Assembly: GCA_947685225.1 (NCBI GenBank)
Contig: CANTUV010000037.1
Span: forward strand, 31,081,001-31,145,000
Direction of reading: 5' to 3'
Origin: Garcia nutans
Lineage: Eukaryota > Streptophyta > Magnoliopsida > Malpighiales > Euphorbiaceae
DNA length: 64,000 bases
Each line of letters begins with the position of its first letter. The stretch's first letter is position 1. The notes under the pieces are model-generated. The model saw nothing but the letters and a program-made list of their open reading frames with translations. It was not told where the DNA came from and ran no database searches. The translations under genes were made by a program, and so were the position numbers. Positions 45,156 through 58,081 of the stretch are shown here, piece by piece.

Positions 45156-46700
45156 TCAAGATAGCCAATCCATGCCTAGGATCACATCATATTCCTTAAA
45201 TGGCATCTCAATCAAATCCCCAGGGAATTGCTCACCTTGCACCACTACTGCACTATCCTTGTGCACTTTACTAACTATCACACTATGCCCTAACGGATTT
45301 GTTACCAAAACATCAAATCCTAGGGACTCAGCATGCATATCAGATACAGGTAACACAGATGCACTAATGTAAGAGTGTGTGGATCCAGGGTCAATCAATG
45401 CAAGTACTGCAGTATTAAATAAAGAAAAAGTACCAGCTATGACCGCCGATGCATCCGGCTGCCTCTGCATAACATACATCCTCTGGGAAGAACCAACCTC
45501 CTCTGGTCTACTCTCCCTGGATGTAGCACCTCCTCTAGCACTGAACCCTGATCTACCTCCTCTGCTGACACCTCTGCCTCCCCTCACACTGGCTCGAAAA
45601 GCGGCAGAATCAACTGACATCTGCCTTTGCCTCTCAGGGCAATCTTTCACAAAATGGTCAGGTGACCCACACCTGAAACATACCCCTGCAACACCAGCCT
45701 TCCAACAAGGACCACCATGGGGCCTCCCACAATGGATGCAGATAGGTAAGGTGGATCTCTGAACCATAGGGGTTGGAGCACTTGCCACTGAAGCTGCAGG
45801 TCTGAATCTTTGTCTCTGGAACTGCACTGATCTACCTGCTGGTCTCAGACTCCTAATACTCCGAGGAACAAAGCTTCCTCTACCCCTCTTCACTGAAGAA
45901 GACCCTGCCTCAAACTGGGGCCTTCTCACCCTAACCTCATCCTCTGAAGCAGCTGCAATACCCTGAGCTCGCTCCACACTCCGAGCTGCTGCCACTAGCT
46001 GGGAAAAATCTTGATATCTAGATCCAGCCACATGACACATGATAGAGGGCCTCAATCCCTCTTCAAACCTCCTACATCTATCTACCTCATCTGATATTAT
46101 GCCCCCAGCATACTGACTTAATCGAATAAACTCAACCTCATATTCAGTTACGGTCCGGTGATCTTGCTTCAAATCTAAAAATTCTCTTTTCTTCCCATCT
46201 TTATACTCCCTTGGAGTATACTTCAATTCAAATTCTCTCAAAAAGTCAGCATATGACAAGGTTGGTGGATCATCCATAGAATGGGGCACTGTCTTCCACC
46301 AACTATATGCATCCTTCTGCAACAAGGATCTTGCATAATCAAACTTTTCCTCAGGGGTGGCTTGCAACTGAATAAAGATCCTCTGAACTTTGTCAAGCCA
46401 CTGTTCTGCTACAGCTGGATCAGTGGTACCAATAAAATCTTCAGCTCCAAACTTCCTTAACTTGTCATAGTGCCTCACTAGCACCAAAGGCTGAGGGGGT
46501 GGTGGCACTAGTTGTACTGGCGCTTGCCTGAAAGTCTTCATCATATTCACAAACCAAGCTGGTGGAACCTCCTCACCAGTAGGTCTCCCCGACCCAGAAG
46601 CAGGTGCCTCCCCAGCACTCTCAACTCTAACTCCCTCATCAGGAGCAACACTCTCCTCACTGCCCTCAACTGACTGTCTCAAATGAGAATCCATCAACAC
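45156..46700 (-). pseudogene. Array D copy 1: gag and protease, ending at TGA
   Basis: The 514-residue reading begins MLMDSHLRQS; the second methionine matches the start used in A. The Retrotrans_gag core is followed by an Arg/Ser-rich stretch, a first Cys cluster (CIHCGRPHGG) and a CCHC knuckle (CFRCGSPDHFVKDC). The protease motif IDPGSTHS comes next and the reading ends GMDWLS. The TGA directly after it is in frame with the downstream pol and replaces an arginine codon of A. A TTGTGTTTGCAG acceptor-like site (AG complement near 46707) lies a few bases before the start. Confidence 0.9.
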
Positions 46701-46848
46701 CTAACACTGCAAACACAACAGGACACACCTTATTAAAGATCAAAGATTGCCAATCCCAAACATGTATTTTATTTCAAAAAAAAACTCACTTTTTAATTCA
46801 AAATATTCTTTTTATAACATATTGCCTAGGTTGAGAATCTCAAACCTA

Positions 46849-46861
46849 GGCTCTGATACCA
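46849..46861 (-). other. Primer binding site, array D copy 1
   Basis: On the minus strand, TGGTATCAGAGCC matches initiator tRNA-Met and lies seven bases from LTR D2. The copy 2 equivalent is 54268-54280. Confidence 0.9.
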
Positions 46862-46868
46862 AAACAAT

Positions 46869-49432
46869 TGTAACACCCCCACATCCAATGCACACACACT
46901 ACAACCACAACAATGTAGCATAAGTGCACCAAACATAGGGATGCTACGATTTTCTTCAACATTCAAAACATTTAAATAGATACAATACTATTATCATTAT
47001 ATATTATAGGAAAGTAGATCATTTACTTTTAAAATAAAACACATTAGATATATATATATATACATACATATAGTTATTACACAGCGGAAGTCATAAAATA
47101 TTTACATATTTACATATTTGAAAACACTTAATTCCATATTTACAAATATACATATATGTACATTTAATCAATACTTTACAAAATATAAAAGAGTTATACA
47201 TGATTGGCAAGTTTTCTTTGATCTTTAAGTCTCCAAAATCAACTCTTCACTGTCTACCCTCGGTCGATTTCGAAGAGCTTTCGGGATCAACTCTATCAAC
47301 TCTATTACCTGCGCGATTAAACACTATCGCGCTAAGCCAACGGCTTAATAAGATAATTATGCTAATGTTATGCTTTAATGCAATGCAGTACCAATTCTCA
47401 ATCCATATTATGCATGTAACATCATATATGCCAAGTTGATAACATAGCTTTCCATTTTATAACTCAACATTTATATATATATAGGCATATCATACTTCAC
47501 ATCTTATCATAGACCTCATTTATATTCATTTAATCATTCATCATCAACAATAAGCTAAGGCAAGCATCATTCATGACTCACATTAACCATAGACAAGCAT
47601 GGGCCCAAGACACACTAATATGCCATTCAATTTTCAGAGTTAATGTTTTGGTTCTATCATCACATTTATCAATATCATATACCCAACTAGGCTTCAAGGA
47701 TTAGGTTCAACCAAGCTTCAAGGGGAGCAAAGCATGCTAAGCTTCAACCCAACTTGGCTTCAAGAACCAACCCAACCTAGCTTCAAGGGTGGTAACATCT
47801 CAATTAGGCTTCAAGGATTCAATCCAACCTAACTTCAAGAGATTGTTACACTTACTAGGCATGCCACCAACAACAAACTCTGAAAATAGAATAACACATT
47901 AGCCACACAATTCATTTATTATTCAATTATCATTTCCATTTCCAATTATCATCAACATTTAGGCATACATGCCTTCTTTCTCTCAATATCATCATCATAG
48001 CCAATAACAATGGCTTTGTATCACATTTCACATTTCAATTCATATTATGCATAAAGCATCATTGATATCACATCTTTGATATAACATTTCAAGGTACATT
48101 ACTCATAAAACACATTACCTTTCACAATGCATAACATAACCTTGTTTAAATCTCAACAATGCAATTAGGGCAAAGAACAATTTATATGATTCATAGCTTT
48201 AGGATCTTTCATATGCATTTGATTAGCTCATTCATAGTTTAAAGTATGTTTAGAGTGTTTAAGTTTAGGTTTAGGAACCAACCTACCTTTGAAGAACCAA
48301 AACATTGAACCTAGGTCAAGGAAAACAAAACTTACCTAACCCATATGAGAAACACGGGCAGCACACATGAGGGACACGGCCAAGCTTGTGGCCGTGTCTC
48401 TCAACTCAATTGGACAGTAGGCAACACGGGTATGGGACACGGCCAAGCTTGTGGCCGTGTCACTCAAACCAAAACTCACAGTAGTGAACACAGGCACTAG
48501 ACACGGCCGTGTCTCTCAAAACCAATTCAACACGCCCAAAACTTTCATGACTTGGCCGTGTCTCTCCTTTGCTTTTGGCCGTGTCACCCAAGCCAAACCC
48601 TAACCATCTTCAACCCTCTTTCAATTGCACTCAATCACAATATACACCATACAACATATTTCAAATGAACATAAACAATGTTCTAAACACATATTCATCA
48701 TAAGAATCACCTCATAACACATTAATATTACACTTAAACACAAATCATCTCAAAACCCTAAAATCACCATCTTTCAAAATCAACATCCACCACTTCCAAC
48801 AACAACACCTATTTAAACTCTTAACTTAAAACCAATTCAACACTTGAGAATACAACACAAACACATCTAATCATCAAACCAACAAATCACAAATCACCCT
48901 AATCATAACTTCAACACTACTACCAAAATAAGTAAAGGAAACAAAAGAATACTTACCTTAGATGAAGAAATTCCACAATTCTTTCACCAAAGCTCTCAAT
49001 TCCTTCTTCAATTTGATCTTAGTATCAAGAACACTTCTCCTTCCCTTTTGCTAATGGAGAGCCGGCCACCTCTTGAAAGAAAGAAGAAAAGATGATGAAG
49101 AATCACAAAGTCAAACTTCATTAAATACCCATCCAAAGGAAAATTACTATAATGCCCTCATACATATCTTAATTCCCTTTGTTATCTCTTGCCCCTTTTG
49201 GTAATTTCACATGCCCTAAAAAATATCTCCTCTTGCCTTGACCAACTCTTTTGACCAATGTATATGTTATATATATCACAATATACACAACATATAAACT
49301 TGTCTCTAAACCCTAAATTCTTTCCCAAAACACTTATACTTTTCTTTTCTCAATTTAAACCAACAATACAACAACAACAACAACAACAACAACAACATGC
49401 AAAACTTCTAGGGCATAAATGAGGATATTACA
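46869..49432 (-). repeat. LTR D2 (2,564 bp; shared by the two D units)
   Basis: The central LTR serves as 5' LTR of copy 1 and 3' LTR of copy 2. It is nearly identical to D1 and D3. Visible differences include GAACCTAGG versus GCAACTAGG near 48308 and one extra CAA unit relative to D1. Confidence 0.95.
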
Positions 49433-49478
49433 ATTCTCCCCCTCTAAAAAGAAATTTCGTCCTCGAAATTACCTGAAA

Positions 49479-52400
49479 TCAATTCTGAAACAACTGAGGA
49501 TATTGCTCTCGCATAGTCTGCTCACTTTCCCAAGTTGCTTCTTCTTTTGCATGATTCTTCCAAAGAATCTTCACCAATGGCACTCTCTTGTTCCTCAATT
49601 CTTTCACTTCCCGTGCCAAGATAGCAACTGGTTCCTCTTCAAATGTCAAATCTGGGCTCACTTCGATAGATTCAAATGGCAACACATGAGATGGATCCGA
49701 CCTGTACCTCCTCAACATAGATACATGGAACACATTATGAATACGATCCAACTCAGGTGGCAAAGCAAGTCTATACGCCACTGGCCCAACTCTTTCTAAC
49801 ACTTTATACGGTCCGATGAAACGAGGACTCAATTTCCCTTTCCGACCAAACCTCAAAATCTTCTTCCAAGGAGATACCTTCAAAAATACCTTATCCCCAA
49901 CATCAAACTGAATGTCTCTCCTCTTCAGATCTGCATAGGACTTCTGTCGGTCTGAAGCTGCTTTTAACCTGCCCCGAATCAACTTCACTTTCTCTTCAGT
50001 TTCTTTAATCAAATCAGGTCCAATTAACTTACTTTCCCCAAGTTCATTCCAACACAGCGGTGTCCTACACCGTCTACCATACAGTGCTTCGAATGGTGCC
50101 ATACCAATGCTGGATTTGTGACTGTTGTTATAAGCAAACTCTACAAGAGGTAAGAATCTATCCCAACTTCTAGTGAAATCGATGACACAGCTTCTCAACA
50201 TATCCTCAATGATCTGTATCACCCTCTCAGACTGTCCATCCGTCTGTGGATGAAAAGCAGTGCTGAAATGCAGTCGAGAACCCAAAGCACTATGCAAACT
50301 CTTCCAAAATCTCGAAGTAAACCTGGGATCTCGATCAGACACTAAAGAAGTTGGAACACCATGCAATCTCACAATCTCATGGATGTACAGCTCAGCCAAC
50401 CTCTCCAAAGAGTAATCCATCCGAATCGGAAGGAAATGAGTTGTCTTAGTCAATCTATCCACAATCACCCATATGGCATCATGTTTCCTTTGTGTCAAAG
50501 GCAATCCAGACACAAAGTCCATTGTCACTCTTTCCCACTTCCATTCTGGCACTGACAACGGTTGAAGCAACCCAGTGGGAACTTGATGCTCTGCTTTAAC
50601 CTTCTGACAAGTGAGACATTTAGATACAAATTCAGCAATGTCTCTCTTCAACCCAATCCACCAGTAATGTTGTCTCAAGTCATGATACATCTTTGTATTG
50701 CCCGGATGCATAGCAAACACTGACTGATGTGCTTCTTCCAAAATGATCCTTTTCAAATCAGCATCATCGGGTACACACAATCTGTTTTTAAACCAGAGGC
50801 TTCCATCACTTTTCACAACAAAATCTCTACTCTTTCCATTCTGACAATCTGACATAATCTTCTGAATCTTCTTATCAGCCAACTGAGCCTCTTTAATCTG
50901 ATCCAACAAAACTGGTTTCACATGCAACTGTGCTAACAATGCACCATCAACACAAGGTACAAAACTAGCACACAATGCTCTCAACTCAACAAGCAACGAG
51001 AGCGAGTAAAAAGTTAAACCAGCTAAAGACTTTCGACTCAAGGCATCAGCAACAACATTTGCTTTACCTGGATGATAATCTATCAAGCAGTCGTAATCTT
51101 TAATCAATTCTAACCATCTCCTCTGGCGAAGATTGAGTTCCTTCTGAACTCCCAAATATTTCAAACTCTTGTGATCAGTGTAGATAAAACACTTCTCCCC
51201 AAACAGATAGTGACGCCAAATTTTCAATGCAAATACAATGGCTGCTAACTCCAAATCATGGGTAGGATAATTAAGCTCATGCGATTTCAACTGTCTAGAT
51301 GCATAAGCTATCACTTTACCTTCTTGCATCAGCACACACCCCAAACCTCTATGTGAAGCATCACTGAAGATCACATATGGTTTGCCTTCAATAGGTAAAG
51401 TAAGAACAGGAGCTTGAGTCAACATATCTCTCAACTGCTCAAAGCTCGCCTGACACTGATCAGTCCACACAAATTTAACTCCCTTACGAAGTAATCTGGT
51501 GAGTGGAGTAGCTATCAAAGAAAACCCTTTCACAAACCGCCGGTAATAGCCTGCCAAACCCAGAAAACTTCTAATCTCAGTCACAGACTTGGGTGGACTC
51601 CAATTCAGAATAGCTTCAACTTTGCTCGGATCAACTCTAATACCCTCTGCTGAAACTATATGTCCAAGAAAAGCTACTTGATCCAACCAAAACTCACACT
51701 TCGACAATTTGGCAAATAATTGCTTCTCTCTCAAAATCTGCAACACAATCCGCAGATGCTTATCATGTTCCTCTTCATTCCTCGAATACACCAGAATATC
51801 ATCGATGAAGACCACTACAAACTGATCCAAATAGGGCCTAAACACCCTGTTCATCAAATCCATGAAAGCTGCAGGTGCATTCGTTAGACCAAAAGGCATA
51901 ACTAAAAATTCGTAATGCCCATACCTGGTCCGAAATGCGGTCTTCGGAACATCCTCAGCTCTGACTCTCAGCTGATGGTACCCCGATCTCAGATCAATCT
52001 TAGAGAATACTGACGCTCCCTTCAACTGATCAAAGAGATCATCTATTCTAGGCAAAGGATACTTATTTTTAATGGTCACCTTGTTCAATTGCCTATAATC
52101 GATGCACAACCTCATAGTACCATCTTTCTTCTTTACAAATAACACAGGAGCTCCCCAAGGAGAAACACTGGGGCGAATGAATCCTTTATCTAACAGCTCC
52201 TGTAATTGTATTTTCAACTCCCTCAATTCTGCTGGTGCCATTCTGTAAGGAGTAATAGAGATAGGAGTGGTACCAGGCAACAATTCAATACCAAACTCCA
52301 CCTCTCTCTCAGGAGGCAATCCTGGCAGCTCCTCTGGAAATACATCTGGGAACTCTGCAACTGTGGCAATGTTATCAATAGGAGAACCCTTCACTCTAGT

Positions 52401-52565
52401 ATCTACCACATGAGCAAGATAGGCTTCACACCCTTTCCTAATCAACCTCCTAGCTGCAACAGCTGAAACAAATAAGGAGGCTAGCTGTCCTTGCTCATTA
52501 GATACTATCACCTCCCTACCATCACCAGTTCTCAAAGAAACAATTTTCTTTTTACAATCCACCAC
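49479..52565 (-). pseudogene. Array D copy 2: reverse transcriptase, RNase H, integrase, chromodomain
   Basis: 1,028 residues, nearly identical to copy 1. The differences I saw are an arginine for histidine in the GFIRPS segment, GHYEFL for GHYKFL before the MPFGLTNAP motif, and an arginine for glycine in the integrase core stretch DFTRSWD. All catalytic motifs described for copy 1 are present. The reading is separated from gag by the same in-frame TGA (52572-52574), which therefore predates the duplication. Confidence 0.92.
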
Positions 52566-52574
52566 AGCTCCATG

Positions 52575-54119
52575 TCAAGATAGCCAATCCATGCCTAGGA
52601 TCACATCATATTCCTTAAATGGCATCTCAATCAAATCCCCAGGGAATTGCTCACCTTGCACCACTACTGCACTATCCTTGTGCACTTTACTAACTATCAC
52701 ACTATGCCCTAACGGATTTGTTACCAAAACATCAAATCCTAGGGACTCAGCATGCATATCAGATACAGGTAACACAGATGCACTAATGTAAGAGTGTGTG
52801 GATCCAGGGTCAATCAATGCAAGTACTGCAGTATTAAATAAAGAAAAAGTACCAGCTATGACCGCCGATGCATCCGGCTGCCTCTGCATAACATACATCC
52901 TCTGGGAAGAACCAACCTCCTCTGGTCTACTCTCCCTGGATGTAGCACCTCCTCTAGCACTGAACCCTGATCTACCTCCTCTGCTGACACCTCTGCCTCC
53001 CCTCACACTGGCTCGAGAAGCGGCAGAATCAACTGACATCTGCCTTTGCCTCTCAGGGCAATCTTTCACAAAATGGTCAGGTGACCCACACCTGAAACAT
53101 ACCCCTGCAACACCAGCCTTCCAACAAGGACCACCATGGGGCCTCCCACAATGGATGCAGATAGGTAAGGTGGATCTCTGAACCATAGGGGTTGGAGCAC
53201 TTGCCACTGAAGCTGCAGGTCTGAATCTTTGTCTCTGGAACTGCACTGATCTACCTGCTGGTCTCAGACTCCTAATACTCCGAGGAACAAAGCTTCCTCT
53301 ACCCCTCTTCACTGAAGAAGACCCTGCCTCAAACTGGGGCCTTCTCACCCTAACCTCATCCTCTGAAGCAGCTGCAATACCCTGAGCTCGCTCCACACTC
53401 CGAGCTGCTGCCACTAGCTGGGAAAAATCTTGATATCTAGATCCAGCCACATGACACATGATAGAGGGCCTCAATCCCTCTTCAAACCTCCTACATCTAT
53501 CTACCTCATCTGATATTATGCCCCCAGCATACTGACTTAATCGAATAAACTCAACCTCATATTCAGTTACGGTCCGGTGATCTTGCTTCAAATCTAAAAA
53601 TTCTCTTTTCTTCCCATCTTTATACTCCCTTGGAGTATACTTCAATTCAAATTCTCTCAAAAAGTCAGCATATGACAAGGTTGGTGGATCATCCATAGAA
53701 TGGGGCACTGTCCTCCACCAACTATATGCATCCTTCTGCAACAAGGATCTTGCATAATCAAACTTTTCCTCAGGGGTGGCTTGCAACTGAATAAAGATCC
53801 TCTGAACTTTGTCAAGCCACTGTTCTGCTACAGCTGGATCAGTGGTACCAATAAAATCTTCAGCTCCAAACTTCCTTAACTTGTCATAGTGCCTCACTGG
53901 CACCAAAGGCTGAGGGGGTGGTGGCACTGGTTGTACTGGCGCTTGCCTGAAAGTCTTCATCATATTCACAAACCAAGCTGGTGGAACCTCCTCACCAGTA
54001 GGTCTCCCCGACCCAGAAGCAGGTGCCTCCCCAGCACTCTCAACTCTAACTCCCTCATCAGGAGCAACACTCTCCTCACTGCCCTCAACTGACTATCTCA
54101 AATGAGAATCCATCAACAC
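52575..54119 (-). pseudogene. Array D copy 2: gag and protease with amber stop near the N terminus
   Basis: This corresponds to copy 1 gag-protease from MLMDSHLR onward. A TAG at 54095-54093 replaces the CAG of copy 1 seven codons in, so the longest open stretch runs 52575-53969 (464 residues, starting at an internal M). Gag core, CCHC knuckle (CFRCGSPDHFVKDC) and IDPGSTHS protease motif are intact, and the reading ends at the shared TGA. Because copy 1 lacks the TAG, this stop arose after the array formed. Confidence 0.9.
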
Positions 54120-54287
54120 CTAACACTGCAAACACAACAGGACACACCTTATTAAAGATCAAAGATTGCCAATCCCAAACATGTATTTTATTTCAAAAAA
54201 AAACTCACTTTTTAATTCAAAATATTCTTTTTATAACATATTGCCTAGGTTGAGAATCTCAAACCTAGGCTCTGATACCAAAACAAT

Positions 54288-56788
54288 TGTAACACCCCCA
54301 CATCCAATGCACACACACTACAACCACAACAATGTAGCATAAGTGCACCAAACATAGGGATGCTACGATTTTCTTCAACATTCAAAACATTTAAATAGAT
54401 ACAATACTATTATCATTATATATTATAGGAAAGTAGATCATTTACTTTTAAAATAAAACACATTAGATACATATATATATATACATACATATAGTTATTA
54501 CACAGCGGAAGTCATAAAATATTTACATATTTACATATTTGAAAACACTTAATTCCATATTTACAAATATACATATATGTACATTTAATCAATACTTTAC
54601 AAAATATAAAAGAGTTATACATGATTGGCAAGTTTTCTTTGATCTTTAAGTCTCCAAAATCAACTCTTCACTGTCTACCCTCGGTCGGTTTCGAAGAGCT
54701 TTCGGGATCAACTCTATCAACTCTATTACCTGCGCGATTAAACACTATCGCGCTAAGCCAACGACTTAGTAAGATAATTATGCTAATGTTATGCTTTAAT
54801 GCAATGCAGTACCAATTCTCAATCCATATTATGCATGTAACATCATATATGCCAAGTTGATAACATAGCTTTCCATTTTATAACTCAACATTTATATATA
54901 TATAGGCATATCATACTTCACATCTTATCATAGACCTCATTTATATTCATTTAATCATTCATCATCAACAATAAGCTAAGGCAAGCATCATTCATGACTC
55001 ACATTAACCATAGACAAGCATGGGCCCAAGACACACTAATATGCCATTCAATTTTCAGAGTTAATGTTTTGGTTCTATCATCACATTTATCAATATCATA
55101 TACCCAACTAGGCTTCAAGGATTAGGTTCAACCAAGCTTCAAGGGGAGCAAAGCATGCTAAGCTTCAACCCAACTTGGCTTCAAGAACCAACCCAACCTA
55201 GCTTCAAGGGTGGTAACATCTCAATTAGGCTTCAAGGATTCAATCCAACCTAACTTCAAGAGATTGTTACACTTACTAGGCATGCCACCAACAACAAACT
55301 CTGAAAATAGAATAACACATTAGCCACACAATTCATTTATTATTCAATTATCATTTCCATTTCCAATTATCATCAACATTTAGGCATACATGCCTTCTTT
55401 CTCTCAATATCATCATCATAGCCAATAACAATGGCTTTGTATCACATTTCACATTTCAATTCATATTATGCATAAAGCATCATTGATATCACATCTTTGA
55501 TATAACATTTCAAGGTACATTACTCATAAAACACATTACCTTTCACAATGCATAACATAACCTTGTTTAAATCTCAACAATGTAATTAGGGCAAAGAACA
55601 ATTTATATGATTCATAGCTTTAGGATCTTTCATATGCATTTGATTAGCTCATTCATAGTTTAAAGTATGTTTAGAGTGTTTAAGTTTAGGTTTAGGAACC
55701 AACCTACCTTTGAAGAACCAAAACATTGCAACTAGGTCAAGGAAAACAAAACTTACATAACCCATATGAGAAACACGGGCAGCACACATGAGGGACACGG
55801 CCAAGCTTGTGGCCGTGTCTCTCAACTCAATTGGACAGTAGGCAACACGGGTATGGGACACGGCCAAGCTTGTGGCCGTGTCACTCAAACCAAAACTCAC
55901 AGTAGTGAACACAGGCACTAGACACGGCCGTGTCTCTCAAAACCAATTCAACACGCCCAAAACTTTCATGACTTGGCCGTGTCTCTCCTTTGCTTTTGGC
56001 CGTGTCACCCAAGCCAAACCCTAACCATCTTCAACCCTCTTTCAATTGCACTCAATCACAATATACACCATACAACATATTTCAAATGAACATAAACAAT
56101 GTTCTAAACACATATTCATCATAAGAATCACCTCATAACACATTAATATTACACTTAAACACAAATCATCTCAAAACCCTAAAATCACCATCTTTCAAAA
56201 TCAACATCCACCACTTCCAACAACAACACCTATTTAAACTCTTAACTTAAAACCAATTCAACACTTGAGAATACAACACAAACACATCTAATCATCAAAC
56301 CAACAAATCACAAATCACCCTAATCATAACTTCAACACTACTACCAAAATAAGTAAAGGAAACAAAAGAATACTTACCTTAGATGAAGAAATTCCACAAT
56401 TCTTTCACCAAAGCTCTCAATTCCTTCTTCAATTTGATCTTAGTATCAAGAACACTTCTCCTTCCCTTTTGCTAATGGAGAGCTGGCCACCTCTTGAAAG
56501 AAAGAAGAAAAGATGATGAAGAATCACAAAGTCAAACTTCATTAAATACCCATCCAAAGGAAAATTACTATAATGCCCTCATACATATCTTAATTCCCTT
56601 TGTTATCTCTTGCCCCTTTTGGTAATTTCACATGCCCTAAAAAATATCTCCTCTTGCCTTGACCAACTCTTTTGACCAATGTATATGTTATATATATCAC
56701 AATATACACAACATATAAACTTGTCTCTAAACCCTAAATTCTTTCCCAAAACACTTATACTTTTCTTTTCTCAATTTAAACCAACAAT

Positions 56789-56836
<48 letters not shown>

Positions 56837-56871
56837 TGCAAAACTTCTAGGGCATAAATGAGGATATTACA
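54288..56871 (-). repeat. LTR D3 (2,584 bp; the 5' LTR end of array D on the minus strand)
   Basis: Nearly identical to D1 and D2 but about 20 bp longer because its CAA microsatellite (about 56790-56836) is the longest. The outer end ATATTACA at 56871 is followed by the TTGAT target copy. Confidence 0.95.
56790..56836. repeat. (CAA)n microsatellite in LTR D3
   Basis: About 15 CAA units, versus about 8 and 9 at the same place in D1 and D2. It creates a poly-Q ORF (56679-56861) that is not a gene. Confidence 0.9.
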
Positions 56872-57410
56872 TTGATTGTGAATATTAGTGATGGGTTGGA
56901 CTTGGTAGAAATGTTATGTTTATATGTGTATAAGATAGGAGATTAGTTGAAAGATATGAAAGGTGCAAATGAATAGGGATAAACTTAATAAGAACTAAAA
57001 GTATATGGAATTGAGATATCTTTATATGTTAGTATTTCCATGATATATGTTTGTATTTTATATTTGTACTACTAAGCTTTCGAGCTTAGCGCGGATGTAT
57101 TATCGCGCAGGTAGCTTGGTGGAAGATATGAAGTCTTTTGGTATGCCACGAGAAGAGTAAGATTTTGTCGAGACCAACTAGAGGGTAATGCATACATGTA
57201 TCCACTTTAAGTATGTTATATTATATGTATAAATGAAGTTTTGATAAAGACAATAATTTGTAAGTGTTCTTTAAATTGACCTATTATGGTTTGAATTTTG
57301 TTACAGGTATTGAAAGGTAAAAAGAAAAGTGGCATCCTTATACTTTATATACTTACTGTATGTATACTAGGTATATGTATAGTATTTATATGGAGTATTG
57401 GGGTGTTACA
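56872..57410 (+). repeat. Right LTR of element B, second part
   Basis: After the duplicated TTGAT (56872-56876) the LTR resumes and matches 32595-33123, including the two-hairpin module (about 57072-57107), ending GGTGTTACA at 57410. What follows (GTTATTGATTTCG) is the G-type internal region. Confidence 0.92.
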
Positions 57411-58081
57411 GTTATTGATTTCGAGGGCGAAATCATTTTAAGGGGGTTAGAGTGTAGTTTATTAATAGTCTTGATATAGCACCATATGTATGCATATCAT
57501 TACTTCATTATTATATCATTATATGTATATGTGTTTTGTCTGGTATTATTTATGATAGTTTGCTATTATATTGGTTATTGGAAGAGTTTTTTTTTGAATA
57601 ATCTTGGTTTGTTGATATCGGATGTTATTCTTGAATAAGACTGGATTGTTGGTAGAATGATGAGTATAATATGGATAAGTGTTATATTAGTAATGATTTT
57701 GGTTGATTTGGGTTTGACTTGAACATTTGAGCTTTGACTTTTTGTGATGATGGTTGATGAGTGGAAGTTGAAAAGAAAATGCTTCTGTTTGATTTTATGA
57801 TAAACATAACCTGGAGTAAGACTGGAACAGTCTATAGCGCTTAGTATTGTGGGGTTATGACCTGATCAACCATAACAACATGTGCTAAGTGAGCTATGCT
57901 TTCCGAATTTGTGTATAACTTAATATATATAAAAGTGTTTTGGTGATGAGTATGTTATTAGGTAAAATTTCGACCCTTGATTTTTGGAGAAATTGGAGTT
58001 TAGGAAATATAAAAGTGTTTCTATGATTAGTATGTTATTGGGTAAAATTTCGAGGACGAAATTTGTTTAAGGGGGTTAGAT
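57411..58081 (+). mobile_element. Element G internal 3' part, plus orientation
   Basis: Reverse complement of 17156-17845 with few differences. It has the GATTTCG-AGGG-CGAAATC hairpin (57416-57433) and AAGGGGGTTAGAG, then segment S (57451-57593), more noncoding DNA, the AATTTCG-AGGA-CGAAATT hairpin (58046-58063) and AAGGGGGTTAGA before the LTR. It abuts the right end of B, so B may have inserted into a G copy, but the left flank is lost and no TSD can be tested. Confidence 0.8.

Larger units (their letters stand above)
39453..56871 (-). mobile_element. Tandem array D: LTR-internal-LTR-internal-LTR, TSD TTGAT
   Basis: Two complete Tekay-like internal regions share three LTRs (39453-42013, 46869-49432, 54288-56871), all on the minus strand. 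The target-site copies TTGAT lie only at the outer edges (39448-39452 and 56872-56876). None separates the units, so the array is one insertion that later expanded, or that integrated as a dimer. The pre-insertion site survives in the left LTR of B. The three LTRs and two internal regions differ at only a handful of bases that I could see. Both copies share one TGA in the protease region; copy 2 has an additional TAG in gag. Confidence 0.95.

Noticed and set aside
45172..45762. Plus-strand ORFs opposite D gag (also 52591-53181)
   Set aside because: Antisense shadows of gag-protease coding sequence, identical in both copies because the copies are duplicates.
56736..56742. Telomere-like CCCTAAA in the D LTRs
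   Set aside because: Single isolated words, not tandem arrays.
57410..57416. Target-site duplication for element B (GTTAT on the right)
   Set aside because: The base run left of 29880 is B internal sequence and the run left of 27531 does not match, so there is no left partner.
57451..57470. TGTAGTTTATTAATAG after a PPT-like purine run as an LTR start of a separate element
   Set aside because: It follows a hairpin and purine tract but no matching LTR end or second copy with LTR structure was found; treated as segment S of G.
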